Below the pieces are notes generated by a model. That model saw nothing but the letters and a program-made list of their open reading frames with translations, did no database searches and had not been told where the DNA came from. Source: Kineosporia mesophila (GTDB lineage: Bacteria; Actinomycetota; Actinomycetes; Actinomycetales; Kineosporiaceae). From it: a stretch of DNA of 64,000 nt. Position 1 is the first letter of the stretch. Each line of letters opens with the position of its first letter. Below, piece by piece: positions 9,129-17,373 of this stretch. The position numbers and the translations under genes were made by a program. Location of the stretch: the NCBI RefSeq assembly GCF_021129235.1, contig NZ_JAJOMA010000032.1, positions 16,919 to 80,918 on the forward strand. The letters run 5' to 3'.

Positions 9129-9655
9129 GACAACCTCCTCACCGGTGTCGGCTCGTCCTTGTCCTGCCGGCCCGGGGACTCCACCTGCTCGCGCAGAGTC
9201 TTCAGGCCGCGATGGGCCTGGCTGCGCACGCCGGCCAGGCTGATACCGAGGATCTCCGCGATCTGCGCATCGGACTGATCCAGGAGGTACCGCAGCACCA
9301 GCACCACCCGCTGGCCCCTGGGCAGGCGCAGAAGCGCGGCCCGCAGGGCCAGGCGCTCGACCGTGTCCTCGTCGTGATGCTCATACGAGACGACGTCCAT
9401 CTCGAATCCCAGGACCTCACGGCTGCTGCGACGGCGCCACAGACTCACCCGGCCGTTGGCGATGCTGCGGCGCACGTAGGCCAGGGCCTCGTCGACGCGG
9501 ATACTGGGCCAGCGGGCATAGGCCGAGGTCAGGGCGCTCTGCATCAGGTCTTCGGCATCGGACCGGTTCGCGGTCAGGGCCCGGGCGAACGCGAGAAGCC
9601 CAGGCCCATGAGCGGCCACGAAGGCTTCGAACTCCGCATCGCTCGTCCCCACCAC
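9125..9655 (-). CDS. ECF RNA polymerase sigma factor, SigE family
   Basis: The protein has 176 residues (178 if the upstream GTG at 9661 is used). Region 2 is DAEFEAFVAAHGPGLLAFARALTANRSDAEDLMQSALTSAYARW in successive segments. Region 4 includes LPRGQRVVLVLRYLLDQSDAQIAEIL and GISLAGVRSQAHRGLKTLR, the short form typical of actinobacterial SigE-family factors. GGGGAGG at 9661-9667 is five bases before GTG 9655, better spaced than for GTG 9661. It directs transcription of a dedicated regulon. The overlapping beta-propeller gene is its likely partner. An 8-bp inverted repeat lies upstream. Confidence 0.88.
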   Translation of the reverse strand: MVGTSDAEFEAFVAAHGPGLLAFARALTANRSDAEDLMQSALTSAYARWPSIRVDEALAYVRRSIANGRVSLWRRRSSREVLGFEMDVVSYEHHDEDTVERLALRAALLRLPRGQRVVLVLRYLLDQSDAQIAEILGISLAGVRSQAHRGLKTLREQVESPGRQDKDEPTPVRRLS

Positions 9656-9724
9656 TGCCACCTCCCCGTCGGCTCACCCCTCAGTGGTCCATACGTCCGG
9701 CCCGGCCTGGATGTTGCAGGAGCC

Positions 9725-9748
9725 GCACAACCAATTCACAGGTTGTGC
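9725..9748. promoter_or_regulatory. Inverted repeat upstream of the ECF sigma gene
   Basis: GCACAACC (9725-9732) and GGTTGTGC (9741-9748) form a perfect 8-bp inverted repeat with an 8-base AT-rich spacer. It lies about 70 bp before the sigma gene. It could be an operator or a small terminator for the reductase/sigma intergenic region; I cannot tell which. Confidence 0.4.
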
Positions 9749-9828
9749 TTGGTCATGAAGAAATGACACCAGGCAACCGGCGGCGAGGCCGATGTTCCCG
9801 ACCTTGGAGTAGCCGTCGGCCAGGCCGG

Positions 9829-10875
9829 TCAGACGACAGGCACGGGAAGAGCCTGGAGCAGGGAGCGGTTGCCGTCGAACCCGTGCTTCAGGGCGGCGGC
9901 GACGTCTTCGTGCGGGGTTCCGAGCCGGACGGCACTGACCTCGTCCAGGCGCTGGTAGTGCTCGTCGCCGAGTTCGAGGTCGAGGGCCTTCAGGTACTCC
10001 TCCAGCTGGAACAGGGTGCGGGGGCCGACGATCGGGACCAGGGCGGTGGAGGCCACGTCGGCCCGGCGGCGCAGCCACGCCAGCGAGACCTGGACCGCAC
10101 TGGTGCCCACCTCGTCCGCAATGTCCAGGACGGCGTCGACGATCGCCGTGCGCTGGGCGGTGCCCTCCAGGGCGTCGCCGCGGGCGCTCAGCCGGCCCGG
10201 CTCACCCTGCCGGTACTTGCCGGTGAGCAGGCCCCCCGCCAGCGGGGAGTACAGGACCACGCCCAGACCGTGAGCTTCCGCCATCGGCAGCATCTCTCGT
10301 TCGGCGGAGCGCTCGGCCAGGCTGTACTCGGACTGGATACCGACCAGCGGGGCCAGGCCCTGGAGGTCCGCGCGGAGCGTGGCGCCGGCGACCCGCCAGG
10401 CGGGGAAGTTGGAGAGCCCGCCGTGCAGGACCTTGCCCGCCCGGATCAGGTCGTCGAAGCCGCCCAGGATCTCCTCGACCGGGGTGGTGCCGTCGGGGAA
10501 ATGCGGCATGAAAACGTCCACGTAGTCAGTCTTCAGCCGGCGCAGGCTCTCTTCCAGCGACCGGATCATCACCTTCCGGCCGTTTCCGGTCGTGCCCGGG
10601 CGGGGTTCGGCCTGCCTCGTGCCGCTGTACTTGGTGATCACCACCAGGTCGTCCCGCCGGTCGCCGAGCAGCCCGCCGAGCACGGTCTCGGCCTCGCCGT
10701 CGCGATAGATGTTGGACGTGTCGATCGTGGTGCCGCCGGCCGCCACGAAGGCCTCGAAGATCTCCCGGGATGCATCGAGACCGGCACTGCCGTCGGATGT
10801 TCCGAAGTTCGCCGTACCCAGCGCGTACTCCGACACGCGCAGTCCGGTCAGGCGGCCGAAGGTCTGGTAGCGCAT
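9829..10875 (-). CDS. Aldo/keto reductase
   Basis: The protein has 348 residues and an AKR (beta/alpha)8 fold. The catalytic tetrad is visible: Asp52 and Tyr57 in TTIDTSNIYRDGEAE, Lys82 in VVITKYSG, and His125 in YVDVFMPHFPDG. The C-terminal NADPH site is VPIVGPRTLFQLEEYLKAL. It resembles the AKR group that reduces aldehydes and ketones with NADPH, with loosely defined substrates. The open frame extends upstream, but ATG 10873-10875 has AGGAG six bases away and the extra part runs into the divergent tetR. It is probably controlled by that TetR. Confidence 0.88.
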   Translation of the reverse strand: MRYQTFGRLTGLRVSEYALGTANFGTSDGSAGLDASREIFEAFVAAGGTTIDTSNIYRDGEAETVLGGLLGDRRDDLVVITKYSGTRQAEPRPGTTGNGRKVMIRSLEESLRRLKTDYVDVFMPHFPDGTTPVEEILGGFDDLIRAGKVLHGGLSNFPAWRVAGATLRADLQGLAPLVGIQSEYSLAERSAEREMLPMAEAHGLGVVLYSPLAGGLLTGKYRQGEPGRLSARGDALEGTAQRTAIVDAVLDIADEVGTSAVQVSLAWLRRRADVASTALVPIVGPRTLFQLEEYLKALDLELGDEHYQRLDEVSAVRLGTPHEDVAAALKHGFDGNRSLLQALPVPVV

Positions 10876-10948
10876 GACAGCTCCTGGAGGTCGATGGTCT
10901 GGGGTAAGCTCCCGACAGTAGCAAATAAAACGAGGAGTCACTCTTTTT

Positions 10949-11485
10949 ATGCCCAAGGTCAGCCAGGAACACCTTGACGCCCGACGTCAGCAGATTGTGG
11001 ACGCGGCTCGCGCCCGGTTCGCGAGTCACGGGTTCGCCCGCACCTCGATGGCCGACATCGTGGACGGGTCAGGACTCTCGAACGGCGCCATCTACCGGTA
11101 CTTCAAGAGCAAGGACGAGATCGTCATCGCCGTCTGCGAGCAGGGCACCGAAGCCCTGCCGACGGCCCTGACCGCCGAGTCCGTGGCCGCCTTCCTCGAG
11201 CACGTGCGGGCCCGGGCCCGGGATACCGATCACGCCCGGCTGGTGGTCCAGATCTACGCCGAGGCGACGGTGTCACCGGCGCTGGCGGTCGTGGTGCAGG
11301 GACAGCTCGCCGCCCTGCGGGCGACGATCGCCGAGATGGTGCCGCCGCGCCGGAGTCAGCAGGCCGACGAGATCGCCGAGGCCTTCGTCGCGCTCTGTTC
11401 CAGTTACAGCCAGCAGCTCGCGATGCGCGGTGACGTCGACTCCGCGCCGTACGCCGCGGCGCTGATGGCGATCATCGAGGGTTAG
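10949..11485 (+). CDS. TetR family transcriptional regulator
   Basis: The protein has 178 residues. The N-terminal HTH reads RQQIVDAARARFASHGFARTSMADIVDGSG, then LSNGAIYRYFKSKDEIVIAV, a textbook TetR domain. The C-terminal region resembles the TetR_C domain of YfiR/BetI-like members. ATG 10949 follows CGAGGAG at 10931-10937 in a notably AT-rich leader. It is divergent from the aldo/keto reductase (73-bp gap) and convergent with an SDR gene, so both enzymes are candidate targets. Confidence 0.86.
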   Translation: MPKVSQEHLDARRQQIVDAARARFASHGFARTSMADIVDGSGLSNGAIYRYFKSKDEIVIAVCEQGTEALPTALTAESVAAFLEHVRARARDTDHARLVVQIYAEATVSPALAVVVQGQLAALRATIAEMVPPRRSQQADEIAEAFVALCSSYSQQLAMRGDVDSAPYAAALMAIIEG

Positions 11486-11489
11486 GGCC

Positions 11490-12236
11490 CTACTTCCCGC
11501 CGGCCAGGTCGATGAAGGTGCCGGTGACGAACGAGGAGGCCGGGGACAACAGCCAGACGACGGCCTCGGCCACCTCTTCCGGTTCACCGCCGCGGCCCAT
11601 CGGCAGGAGATGCTGCAGGCGGTCGACGCGGCCGGGGTCACCGCCGTCGGCGTGCATGGTCGTGCGGATGAAGCCCGGCCGCACGCCGTTGACGCGGATG
11701 CCCTCCGCCGCCACCTCCAGCGAGAGCCCGGTGGTGAGGGAGTCCATCGCTCCCTTCGACGCGGCGTAGTCCACGTACTCCCCCGGTGATCCCAGACGGG
11801 AGGCCGCGGAGGACACGTTGACGATCGCCCCTCCGGAACCGCCGTGGAGGGTGGACATCCGCAGCACGGCCTCTTTCGAACACAGGAAGGCGCTGCTGAT
11901 GTTCGTGGTGAAGAGGCGGGTGAGCCGCTCCTCGTCCACCTGGTCGACCCGGCCCTGAGGGGCCACCACCCCGGCGTTGTTCACCAGCGCCGTCACCCGG
12001 CCGACGGTGCCGTCGACCGTCCGGAACAGCCTCTCGACCTCTGCCTGCCGACTCACGTCGGCGGCCACGGCGAACGCCTCGCCACCCTTGGCCATGATGT
12101 CCTGCACCACTTTTCCGGCCGATTCCGCGTCCGTGCGGTAGTTCACGCACACCGCATAGTCCCGGGCGGCCGCGAGCCGGCTCACGGCCGCACCGATACC
12201 GCGGCCGCCGCCGGTGACCACCAGGATGTTCTTCAT
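11490..12236 (-). CDS. SDR family NAD(P)-dependent oxidoreductase (FabG-like)
   Basis: The protein has 248 residues, classical SDR length. The cofactor motif TGGGRGIG is at residues 8-15, NNAG is present (LVNNAGVVAP), and the catalytic Ser-Tyr-Lys set is in VNVSSAASRLGSPGEYVDYAASKGAMDS. The C-terminal PGFIRTTM and GTFIDLAGG are typical. An NYRT segment after strand 2 suggests NADPH preference. It reduces a carbonyl of unknown identity. It lies convergent with tetR with only four bases between, and downstream of the XRE/DUF397 genes past a hairpin. Confidence 0.88.
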   Translation of the reverse strand: MKNILVVTGGGRGIGAAVSRLAAARDYAVCVNYRTDAESAGKVVQDIMAKGGEAFAVAADVSRQAEVERLFRTVDGTVGRVTALVNNAGVVAPQGRVDQVDEERLTRLFTTNISSAFLCSKEAVLRMSTLHGGSGGAIVNVSSAASRLGSPGEYVDYAASKGAMDSLTTGLSLEVAAEGIRVNGVRPGFIRTTMHADGGDPGRVDRLQHLLPMGRGGEPEEVAEAVVWLLSPASSFVTGTFIDLAGGK

Positions 12237-12302
12237 CCGCCCACCCTAGAGCGCGTTTCCGGGTATCATTACGGACAATTGACACTTTTTACCCACGAAG
12301 GA

Positions 12303-12331
12303 CCCCCGGCCGAGCTGGGTGCGGCCGGGGG
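12303..12331 (-). terminator. Hairpin downstream of the DUF397 gene
   Basis: CCCCCGGCC at 12303-12311 pairs perfectly with GGCCGGGGG at 12323-12331 across an 11-base loop. It begins about 20 bp after the DUF397 stop on the minus strand and lacks a clear U-tract, so it is a moderate terminator candidate separating that operon from the SDR gene. Confidence 0.5.
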
Positions 12332-12349
12332 CGCTTCGAGTGGACGAGG

Positions 12350-12565
12350 TTAGAGTCCGGTCAGGTGGTCGAGCTCGCCGGACTTCGCGCCGGCGAGCCA
12401 GGTCGCGTAGGCGGCCTGGCCGAGCTGCAGTGTGGGCCCCTGCCCGCGCTGCTTGGTGTCGCGCACTTCGACGTGCCCGAGACGACGCATTTCGACGCAG
12501 GCGTTCGAGTTGGTACTCCTTCGTGCCTTCACCCATTCAGAGGGGTTGTTGACGTTTTCCGTCAC
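12350..12565 (-). CDS. DUF397 domain protein
   Basis: The protein has 71 residues. It shows the DUF397 pattern: EWVKARRSTNSNACVEM near the N-terminus, then VEVRDTKQRGQGPTLQLG. These small actinobacterial proteins are almost always encoded next to a Scr1/BldB-type XRE regulator and are thought to act with it, the XRE partner being an anti-activator or antitoxin-like DNA binder. The GTG start overlaps the stop of the XRE gene (GTGA, 12562-12565), so the two are translationally coupled. Confidence 0.88.
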   Translation of the reverse strand: MTENVNNPSEWVKARRSTNSNACVEMRRLGHVEVRDTKQRGQGPTLQLGQAAYATWLAGAKSGELDHLTGL

Positions 12566-13407
12566 AGCGGAAACTCCTTGATCGGGACAGCTTTACGGCG
12601 TATCTGAGCGAACAGACGGGCGTACTGTTCGACGTGCTCCTGCTTCTCCACATACCTCTCATCCACTTGGGTTTCGGTGTAGACCACGTGCGGATACCTG
12701 TTGTCGCCGGACTGCAGCAGGGTGAATGCGCCGCTCATCCACCGGTGCGGTCCGGCCTCGAAGGGCCACACCCGGACTTCGATATCCTTCTGGTTCGACA
12801 GTTCCACCAGATGGGAAATTTGGTCGGCCATCACCCGCTCGCTGCGCACCCGGGCCCGTAGCGCGGCCTCGTGAATCACGAACTTCATGGATGGACGCGG
12901 GTTTCGGGTGAAGAGCCGCTGCTGACGTTCCATCTTGAACCCGAGGATCTGACGCCGTCGCTCGGCGCGGACCTCGGTCGCGAGGTTGACCAGGTATTCG
13001 GCGTAGGAGCTGGTCTGCAGTGCGGCCGGGACGAGCTCGGGGGCGTAGTCGAAGATGGCACCCGCCCGGGCCTCGATGTCGGCCAGCGCCGAAACCGGTT
13101 CGGCAATGGCGTCTCGATAGGGAACCGTCCAGCCGGCGCCGTCACCGTCGTCACAGAGGCCGACCAGCCTTTCCGCCTCTTCCGCCGACGCCTCGTAAAT
13201 TCGTGCCAGCTCGCGGACCACAGCAGGGCGCAGACTGGTGCGGCCGTTCTCCATCTTCGACAGGGTCACGACGTGGCACCGCAGCAACTTCGCCACGGTC
13301 TCCTGCGTGTATCCAGCCCCTTCGCGCAGCGCCTGCAGCCTGACACCTAGCTGTTGCTGCGGTATCGATCGCCGCCGACTAGGTGTTTTCCCCTGTGCCA
13401 ACTTCAC
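12562..13407 (-). CDS. XRE helix-turn-helix regulator with DUF5753 domain
   Basis: The protein has 281 residues. The HTH spans about residues 20-75 (LGVRLQALREGAGYTQETVAKLL, RCHVVTLSKMENG). The remainder is the DUF5753 ligand or partner domain: AIFDYAPELVPAALQTSSYAEYL, then MKFVIHEAALR and IEVRVWPFEAGPH. This is the architecture of WhiJ/Scr1-type regulators of sporulation actinomycetes. It is coupled to DUF397 and divergent from a small Cys-containing protein across a region with a CTAGC inverted repeat. GTG 13407 is preceded by GGGGAC. Confidence 0.88.
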   Translation of the reverse strand: MKLAQGKTPSRRRSIPQQQLGVRLQALREGAGYTQETVAKLLRCHVVTLSKMENGRTSLRPAVVRELARIYEASAEEAERLVGLCDDGDGAGWTVPYRDAIAEPVSALADIEARAGAIFDYAPELVPAALQTSSYAEYLVNLATEVRAERRRQILGFKMERQQRLFTRNPRPSMKFVIHEAALRARVRSERVMADQISHLVELSNQKDIEVRVWPFEAGPHRWMSGAFTLLQSGDNRYPHVVYTETQVDERYVEKQEHVEQYARLFAQIRRKAVPIKEFPL

Positions 13408-13461
13408 CCCGGTGTCCCCTTACTGACCGCTCCGCAACCGCTTTCAGAGTGACGCACTTAG

Positions 13462-13476
13462 CTAGCAAAACGCTAG
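13462..13476. promoter_or_regulatory. CTAGC-N5-GCTAG inverted repeat
   Basis: CTAGC (13462-13466) and GCTAG (13472-13476) flank AAAAC in an AT-rich part of the divergent region between the XRE gene and the small protein at 13603. It is a candidate operator for the XRE regulator. Confidence 0.4.
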
Positions 13477-13602
13477 GTTGTTTTGAGGCCAAGTCGGTCG
13501 CCACTCTTGTAGCGAGCACCATACGGCCTGTGAGGGAGCAACGGGGATGACTACAGCCAGCAGTGGAAGTGCAGATGGGAACCCGACGACGTTCCCCGAA
13601 TC

Positions 13603-13962
13603 GTGATGCCCGTGGCCAGACCTGAGTTCTCCGGCGCCACCTTTCCGCGGGATCAGATGCGGTCCGAACTCGCCGACCTCCAGCAGAATCTTCGGCACCA
13701 GGTGGAAACACCTAGTCTACCGGGCGAGGACAACGACCAGGTGGTCGCGCTCCGGCGAACCCGTCACGTGGTCAACGCTTTTGAGCAACTGCTCGATGAG
13801 CACCCGATCGGCCCGGACGGCCGTTGCCGGCGCTGCCGGTGGTGGCAGGCGTGCCCGGCCGCCGCGGCCGTGCGCGTCTGCGTGACCGGATGGCTGTCCA
13901 CGGGTGGTCTCGCCGAACGCCGCGAAGGCGATCCGGGAGCCGTGTCGACCCGACGGCTCTGA
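13603..13962 (+). CDS. Small Cys-motif protein divergent from XRE/DUF397
   Basis: The protein has 119 residues (ATG 13606 is an equally good start). The central segment LLDEHPIGPDGRCRRCRWWQACPAAAAVRVCVTGWL contains a CxxC plus a third and fourth Cys; in shorter form this HP...G.C..C...CPA pattern recurs in small actinobacterial proteins found beside XRE/DUF397 genes. It may bind a metal. The first 60 residues are helical and charged. I know no defined function. It is probably controlled by the divergent XRE protein. Confidence 0.6.
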   Translation: MMPVARPEFSGATFPRDQMRSELADLQQNLRHQVETPSLPGEDNDQVVALRRTRHVVNAFEQLLDEHPIGPDGRCRRCRWWQACPAAAAVRVCVTGWLSTGGLAERREGDPGAVSTRRL

Positions 13963-14289
13963 ATCACACACCGTCATGGAGGACCGCACGGTCCACCGCC
14001 CTCAGATGCTGCCAGCCGGCCATTGCATCGCGGGTACGAAGGGTGCCGTACAAGAAGGGCGCGCGGCACCGGGGAGAGCAGGGACGGATTCGGTGGGGAA
14101 GGACTCGTGTCCGCCCCTGCCCTCCCCCACCATCACCGATCCCCATCCGCCCCCGGCACGGAACCGATGCCGGACGCCCAGCGGAGATATGGGGCCCCGA
14201 AGGGGCAGCGGGGCGCAGCGGGGGCGGGCCCGCACGGCGGGCCCGCCCCTCGTTTCATCAAGTAACTGCGAAAGCCAGTGGTACCGAAA
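13963..14289. other. Intergenic region with one strong hairpin
   Basis: No convincing gene is visible in these 327 bases between two converging genes; open frames here have atypical codon use. The only structure is the hairpin at 14221-14249. Confidence 0.5.
14221..14249. terminator. 13-bp perfect hairpin between convergent genes
   Basis: GGGGCGGGCCCGC (14221-14233) pairs without mismatch with 14237-14249 around a three-base ACG loop. TCGTTTCATC follows on the plus strand. Position between convergent genes supports a bidirectional terminator. Confidence 0.65.
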
Positions 14290-15618
14290 TCAGGACCCGA
14301 GTAGGGCCAGGGGAACGACTGCGATCCCGTCAGGGCGCCGGTATGCCGCCGGTCCAGTTGTCAGTACGACGGCATCGACGAGCTGTTCACCAAGCTGCTC
14401 CCGTAGCCAGTGCAGGTGCTTGACGTCCTCGTAATTCACCTCGCCGGCGAGTTTGACCTCGAACGCGACGATGGCCCGATCGGAGTCCCGTTCGACAATC
14501 AGGTCCACCTCACGACGTCCCGAGTCCAGACGCAGGTGCGAGACCGATGCCGGCAGAGACGTGGCGAAGACCTTCACGCTCAATGTGGCCAACGACTCGA
14601 AAAGTTGCCCCAGATACGTCCCGTCCAAGGGGGTGAAGGTCTCTCCGGCCCCCCGCAACAAGCTTGCGCGAGTAGCCCCCACGAGCCGAGCCGCGAGCGC
14701 GGGATCAGCCAGATGGTGCTTCGGGGACCGCGTTAGACGTTTGAGATGATTGTGGCTGGGGATCCATGCGGGCACATCATCCAGGATGCGCAGGCGGGTC
14801 AGCGTGTCCACGTAGGGGCCCGTTGTTGAGCGGGCCGGTTTGACCGCCGATCCCGCGCTCGCGGCGTCACGGACCTTGTCCCAGCTGGTGGTGGTCGACA
14901 CCGACGCCGCGTACGCACGCAACCACGCCATCAGCGTGGCCGGGCGGCGCACATCGTGCCCGTCCTCCCTCATGTCACGCTCAACGATCCGGTCCAGATA
15001 GCCGTCAAGCTGGATCTGCAGCGGCCTGCCCTGCAAATGCTGCAGGCCCGGCAGACCGGAGGCCAGGATCAGGTCGGTGTAGTCGGCCAGGCCAAGGGCG
15101 CTGACGCCGGCGACGGGTGCCGTGAAGGACCCCTCGAAGAGCGACGCCAGGCTGACCATTGCCGTACTGACCCCGCGCTCGGGCAGCGTGAGCGGCCGCA
15201 CTCTCACTGTCGTGATTCGACCTGCCCCCGAGTGTGACCCGGGCGGCGGCGCCGAACCGGTGAGCAGGAACCGGCCGGGCGCCGAGTCCTCGTCCACGGC
15301 CTCCCTTACTGCATCGAAAACCGGCAGCACTCGTTGATATTCGTCCAGTAGAACCGGAGGCGCAGCGTTCAGGGCCTGCTGTGGGTCGGCGGACACCACA
15401 GCAGCCTGAGGAGGACGACTCAGACGCCACACCGTTTGAGCCCGCTGCAAGGCTGTGGCCGTCTTCCCGACCGCCTTCGGCCCGTCGAGCAGAATCGCGG
15501 GCAATGCCGGCAGGAGATCGTCCAGCACGTCATCGACCACTCGCCGTACGTATCCCGTACGAAAATCATGCCCCCCTGTTCGGCCGTCCAGCCCAGCAGA
15601 GCCGTGATCGTCGTCCAT
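14290..15618 (-). CDS. AAA ATPase with C-terminal DUF4143 (nuclease-like) domain, copy 1
   Basis: The protein has 442 residues from ATG 15618; GTG 15642 in the same frame would add eight. The N-terminal AAA_14 domain shows Walker A GPKAVGKT, Walker B PPVLLDEYQRV and the sensor strand FLLTGSA. The C-terminal DUF4143 domain contains REVDLIVERDSDRAIVAFEVK, in which D and ExK match a PD-(D/E)XK nuclease core. Such proteins are widespread, usually single-gene and of uncertain role; genome-defence, toxin-like and selfish roles have been considered. A paralogue lies at 49633-50910. An array of 23-bp-spaced sites sits directly upstream. Confidence 0.85.
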   Translation of the reverse strand: MDDDHGSAGLDGRTGGHDFRTGYVRRVVDDVLDDLLPALPAILLDGPKAVGKTATALQRAQTVWRLSRPPQAAVVSADPQQALNAAPPVLLDEYQRVLPVFDAVREAVDEDSAPGRFLLTGSAPPPGSHSGAGRITTVRVRPLTLPERGVSTAMVSLASLFEGSFTAPVAGVSALGLADYTDLILASGLPGLQHLQGRPLQIQLDGYLDRIVERDMREDGHDVRRPATLMAWLRAYAASVSTTTSWDKVRDAASAGSAVKPARSTTGPYVDTLTRLRILDDVPAWIPSHNHLKRLTRSPKHHLADPALAARLVGATRASLLRGAGETFTPLDGTYLGQLFESLATLSVKVFATSLPASVSHLRLDSGRREVDLIVERDSDRAIVAFEVKLAGEVNYEDVKHLHWLREQLGEQLVDAVVLTTGPAAYRRPDGIAVVPLALLGS

Positions 15619-15641
15619 CGCCCCCCCAGACATCAGCAACA

Positions 15642-15700
15642 CTACAATTACGCCAGCTCCTACACTACAATATTCGACGGATCTGAGCTACAATTTCGCC
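15642..15700 (-). repeat. Three CTACAAT repeats at exact 23-bp spacing upstream of ATPase copy 1
   Basis: CTACAATTACGCC (15642), CTACAATATTCGA (15665) and CTACAATTTCGCC (15688) begin exactly 23 bp apart. Read toward the ATPase gene they are GGCGAAATTGTAG, TCGAATATTGTAG and GGCGTAATTGTAG. They end 24 bp before ATG 15618 and include its likely -10 region. A similar array precedes ATPase copy 2. Confidence 0.65.
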
Positions 15701-15801
15701 AACCGCCGGGCTGGAAGTCCGCAGTCAGCCCGACCTCAGGGCGGAAAACACCTGCTTGGTATGCTCCGTTTTGGGTAGTCGAGGAATCACCGGGGGCTGC
15801 A

Positions 15802-17373
15802 GTGGGCAGGTCGGCAGAGGCAACTGACGCGCCGCTCGGTCCGGCACCGACGTCAGCGCACCGGCGCATGCTGCGCAGTAGTTCGACGCGGTACCTGTCG
15901 GCCGGGGCCTACCTCGATCCCGATTTCCGTAACGCCGTTCTGCACGAGCTCCTGGGCCGTAGAGACCGCGCCGTCGCGCCGTCGTTCAGCGCCGATGCCG
16001 CACCGGTGGTCCGGCACGCACTGAACGCACGACGACACCAGATCGTCCGTGACCTCGTCCTCACCGCGATCCTGCTGGTCTTCCTGGTCGTCGAGGGCAA
16101 GCTGCTGCTGGCCGTCGCGGCGCTGCTGTGCGCGGTGCTGCTGGCCTACCGGTCCCTGCGGGCGCTCCTGCGTCTGCATGTCGCCGGGGCGCTCGCCCTT
16201 CTGGTGCCGGCCGTGATCACGCTGGTCGTGGCCGCACTGCTGTTCGAGTCCAGCTCCCAGGGCCTGTTCTCGTTCGGGGGTTCGGACCCCTACGCCACCC
16301 CACCGACGTTCACGACGTTCGTGGCTCGGGTGATCGGGGTCATGGTGGTCGTACTGGGCGCGGCCTGGACCGCTGTCGCCGTCGAGCGGCTCGTCAACCA
16401 CCAGACGATCGTCGACCACCTGCTGCCGCCGACGTTCTCCCCCGCCGGGAGCCCCACCGGGCCGAAGCGGTACCAGGCCCGGCTGCGCTACATCGACCAG
16501 GCGCAGACCGGCAACGTCACCTATTACCCGCACGACGCGTCCGAGAAGCCGTTCATCGGGTCCGGCACTCCTCTGCATACCTGGACGCGGGCGGTCCCGC
16601 TGGTCACGACGGAGGATGCCGGGGCGCCGTCGCTCACGACGCAGAGCATCCAGGACACACTCTCGATCGCCCTGGTCCGGATGGACGGCGTCGGCGAGGT
16701 GTCGGTGCAGGAGCGTCTGGTGACCCAGACGTCCCAACGGTCCGGTGACCCACGGACCGACCCGGCGACCGGCCTCCCCCGGCCCCGGATGTCGCCGGCG
16801 GAGATGGAACTGCTGGAGAGCACGGACGCGACCGGCACCCACCGCTACCTCTGTGTCCGCGCGGCCCCGGGCCAGGGCGACTACGAGATCTGGGTCTTCG
16901 TGCGCTGCCAGGTCCAGGGCCAGACGCTGCACCTGGACCTGATCGGGTGCAGCACCCCGCCGATCCGGGCCCGGTACCGCGAGATCGACCAGTACACCGC
17001 CCCCGACCTCGACGTCGTACGGCGCACCGCCCTCGCCACGCTTCCCGGTCTGCTGGGGCTGCTGCTCCGCGCGCCGCTGAGGCTGCTGCTCACCGCCACC
17101 CGGCAGGACCAGGGTGCCGGGAACCTGCGCACCCGACTGCGGCGAATGGCGGACGAGTCGTCCACCGATCGCGGTGCCCGCACCGGGGTGCGTGAACTGG
17201 GAACCGATCTGGAGTCGCAGGACTTCCAGGCCGGCCTGGCGATCCAGCGGCACGTCCGGATGATCGAGCAGCAGATCCTCGAGACCATCACCGTCTCGAT
17301 GGAGCAGGCCGGATTCAGCACCGGCGAGTTCAGGCGAAGGACACAGATCATTCTCGACGGACCCGCCCAATGA
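15802..17373 (+). CDS. Multi-pass membrane protein of unknown function
   Basis: The protein has 523 residues from GTG 15802, which has CGGGGG a few bases upstream; ATG 15868 is the alternative. The frame is open further upstream but runs into the divergent ATPase. About four or five hydrophobic helices lie at residues 83-215 (LVLTAILLVFLVVEG, LLLAVAALLCAVLLAY, LALLVPAVITLVVAALLF, VIGVMVVVLGAAWTAVAV). A large soluble part follows, with YQARLRYIDQAQTGNVTYYP and EIWVFVRCQVQGQTLHLDLIG. I do not recognise the family. Its stop overlaps the next start (ATGA, 17370-17373), so the two products probably act together at the membrane. Confidence 0.65.
   Translation: MGRSAEATDAPLGPAPTSAHRRMLRSSSTRYLSAGAYLDPDFRNAVLHELLGRRDRAVAPSFSADAAPVVRHALNARRHQIVRDLVLTAILLVFLVVEGKLLLAVAALLCAVLLAYRSLRALLRLHVAGALALLVPAVITLVVAALLFESSSQGLFSFGGSDPYATPPTFTTFVARVIGVMVVVLGAAWTAVAVERLVNHQTIVDHLLPPTFSPAGSPTGPKRYQARLRYIDQAQTGNVTYYPHDASEKPFIGSGTPLHTWTRAVPLVTTEDAGAPSLTTQSIQDTLSIALVRMDGVGEVSVQERLVTQTSQRSGDPRTDPATGLPRPRMSPAEMELLESTDATGTHRYLCVRAAPGQGDYEIWVFVRCQVQGQTLHLDLIGCSTPPIRARYREIDQYTAPDLDVVRRTALATLPGLLGLLLRAPLRLLLTATRQDQGAGNLRTRLRRMADESSTDRGARTGVRELGTDLESQDFQAGLAIQRHVRMIEQQILETITVSMEQAGFSTGEFRRRTQIILDGPAQ

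Noticed and set aside
9745..10977. 410-residue plus-strand frame over the aldo/keto reductase
   Set aside because: It is the complement of an enzyme with a full catalytic tetrad and has no recognisable domain.
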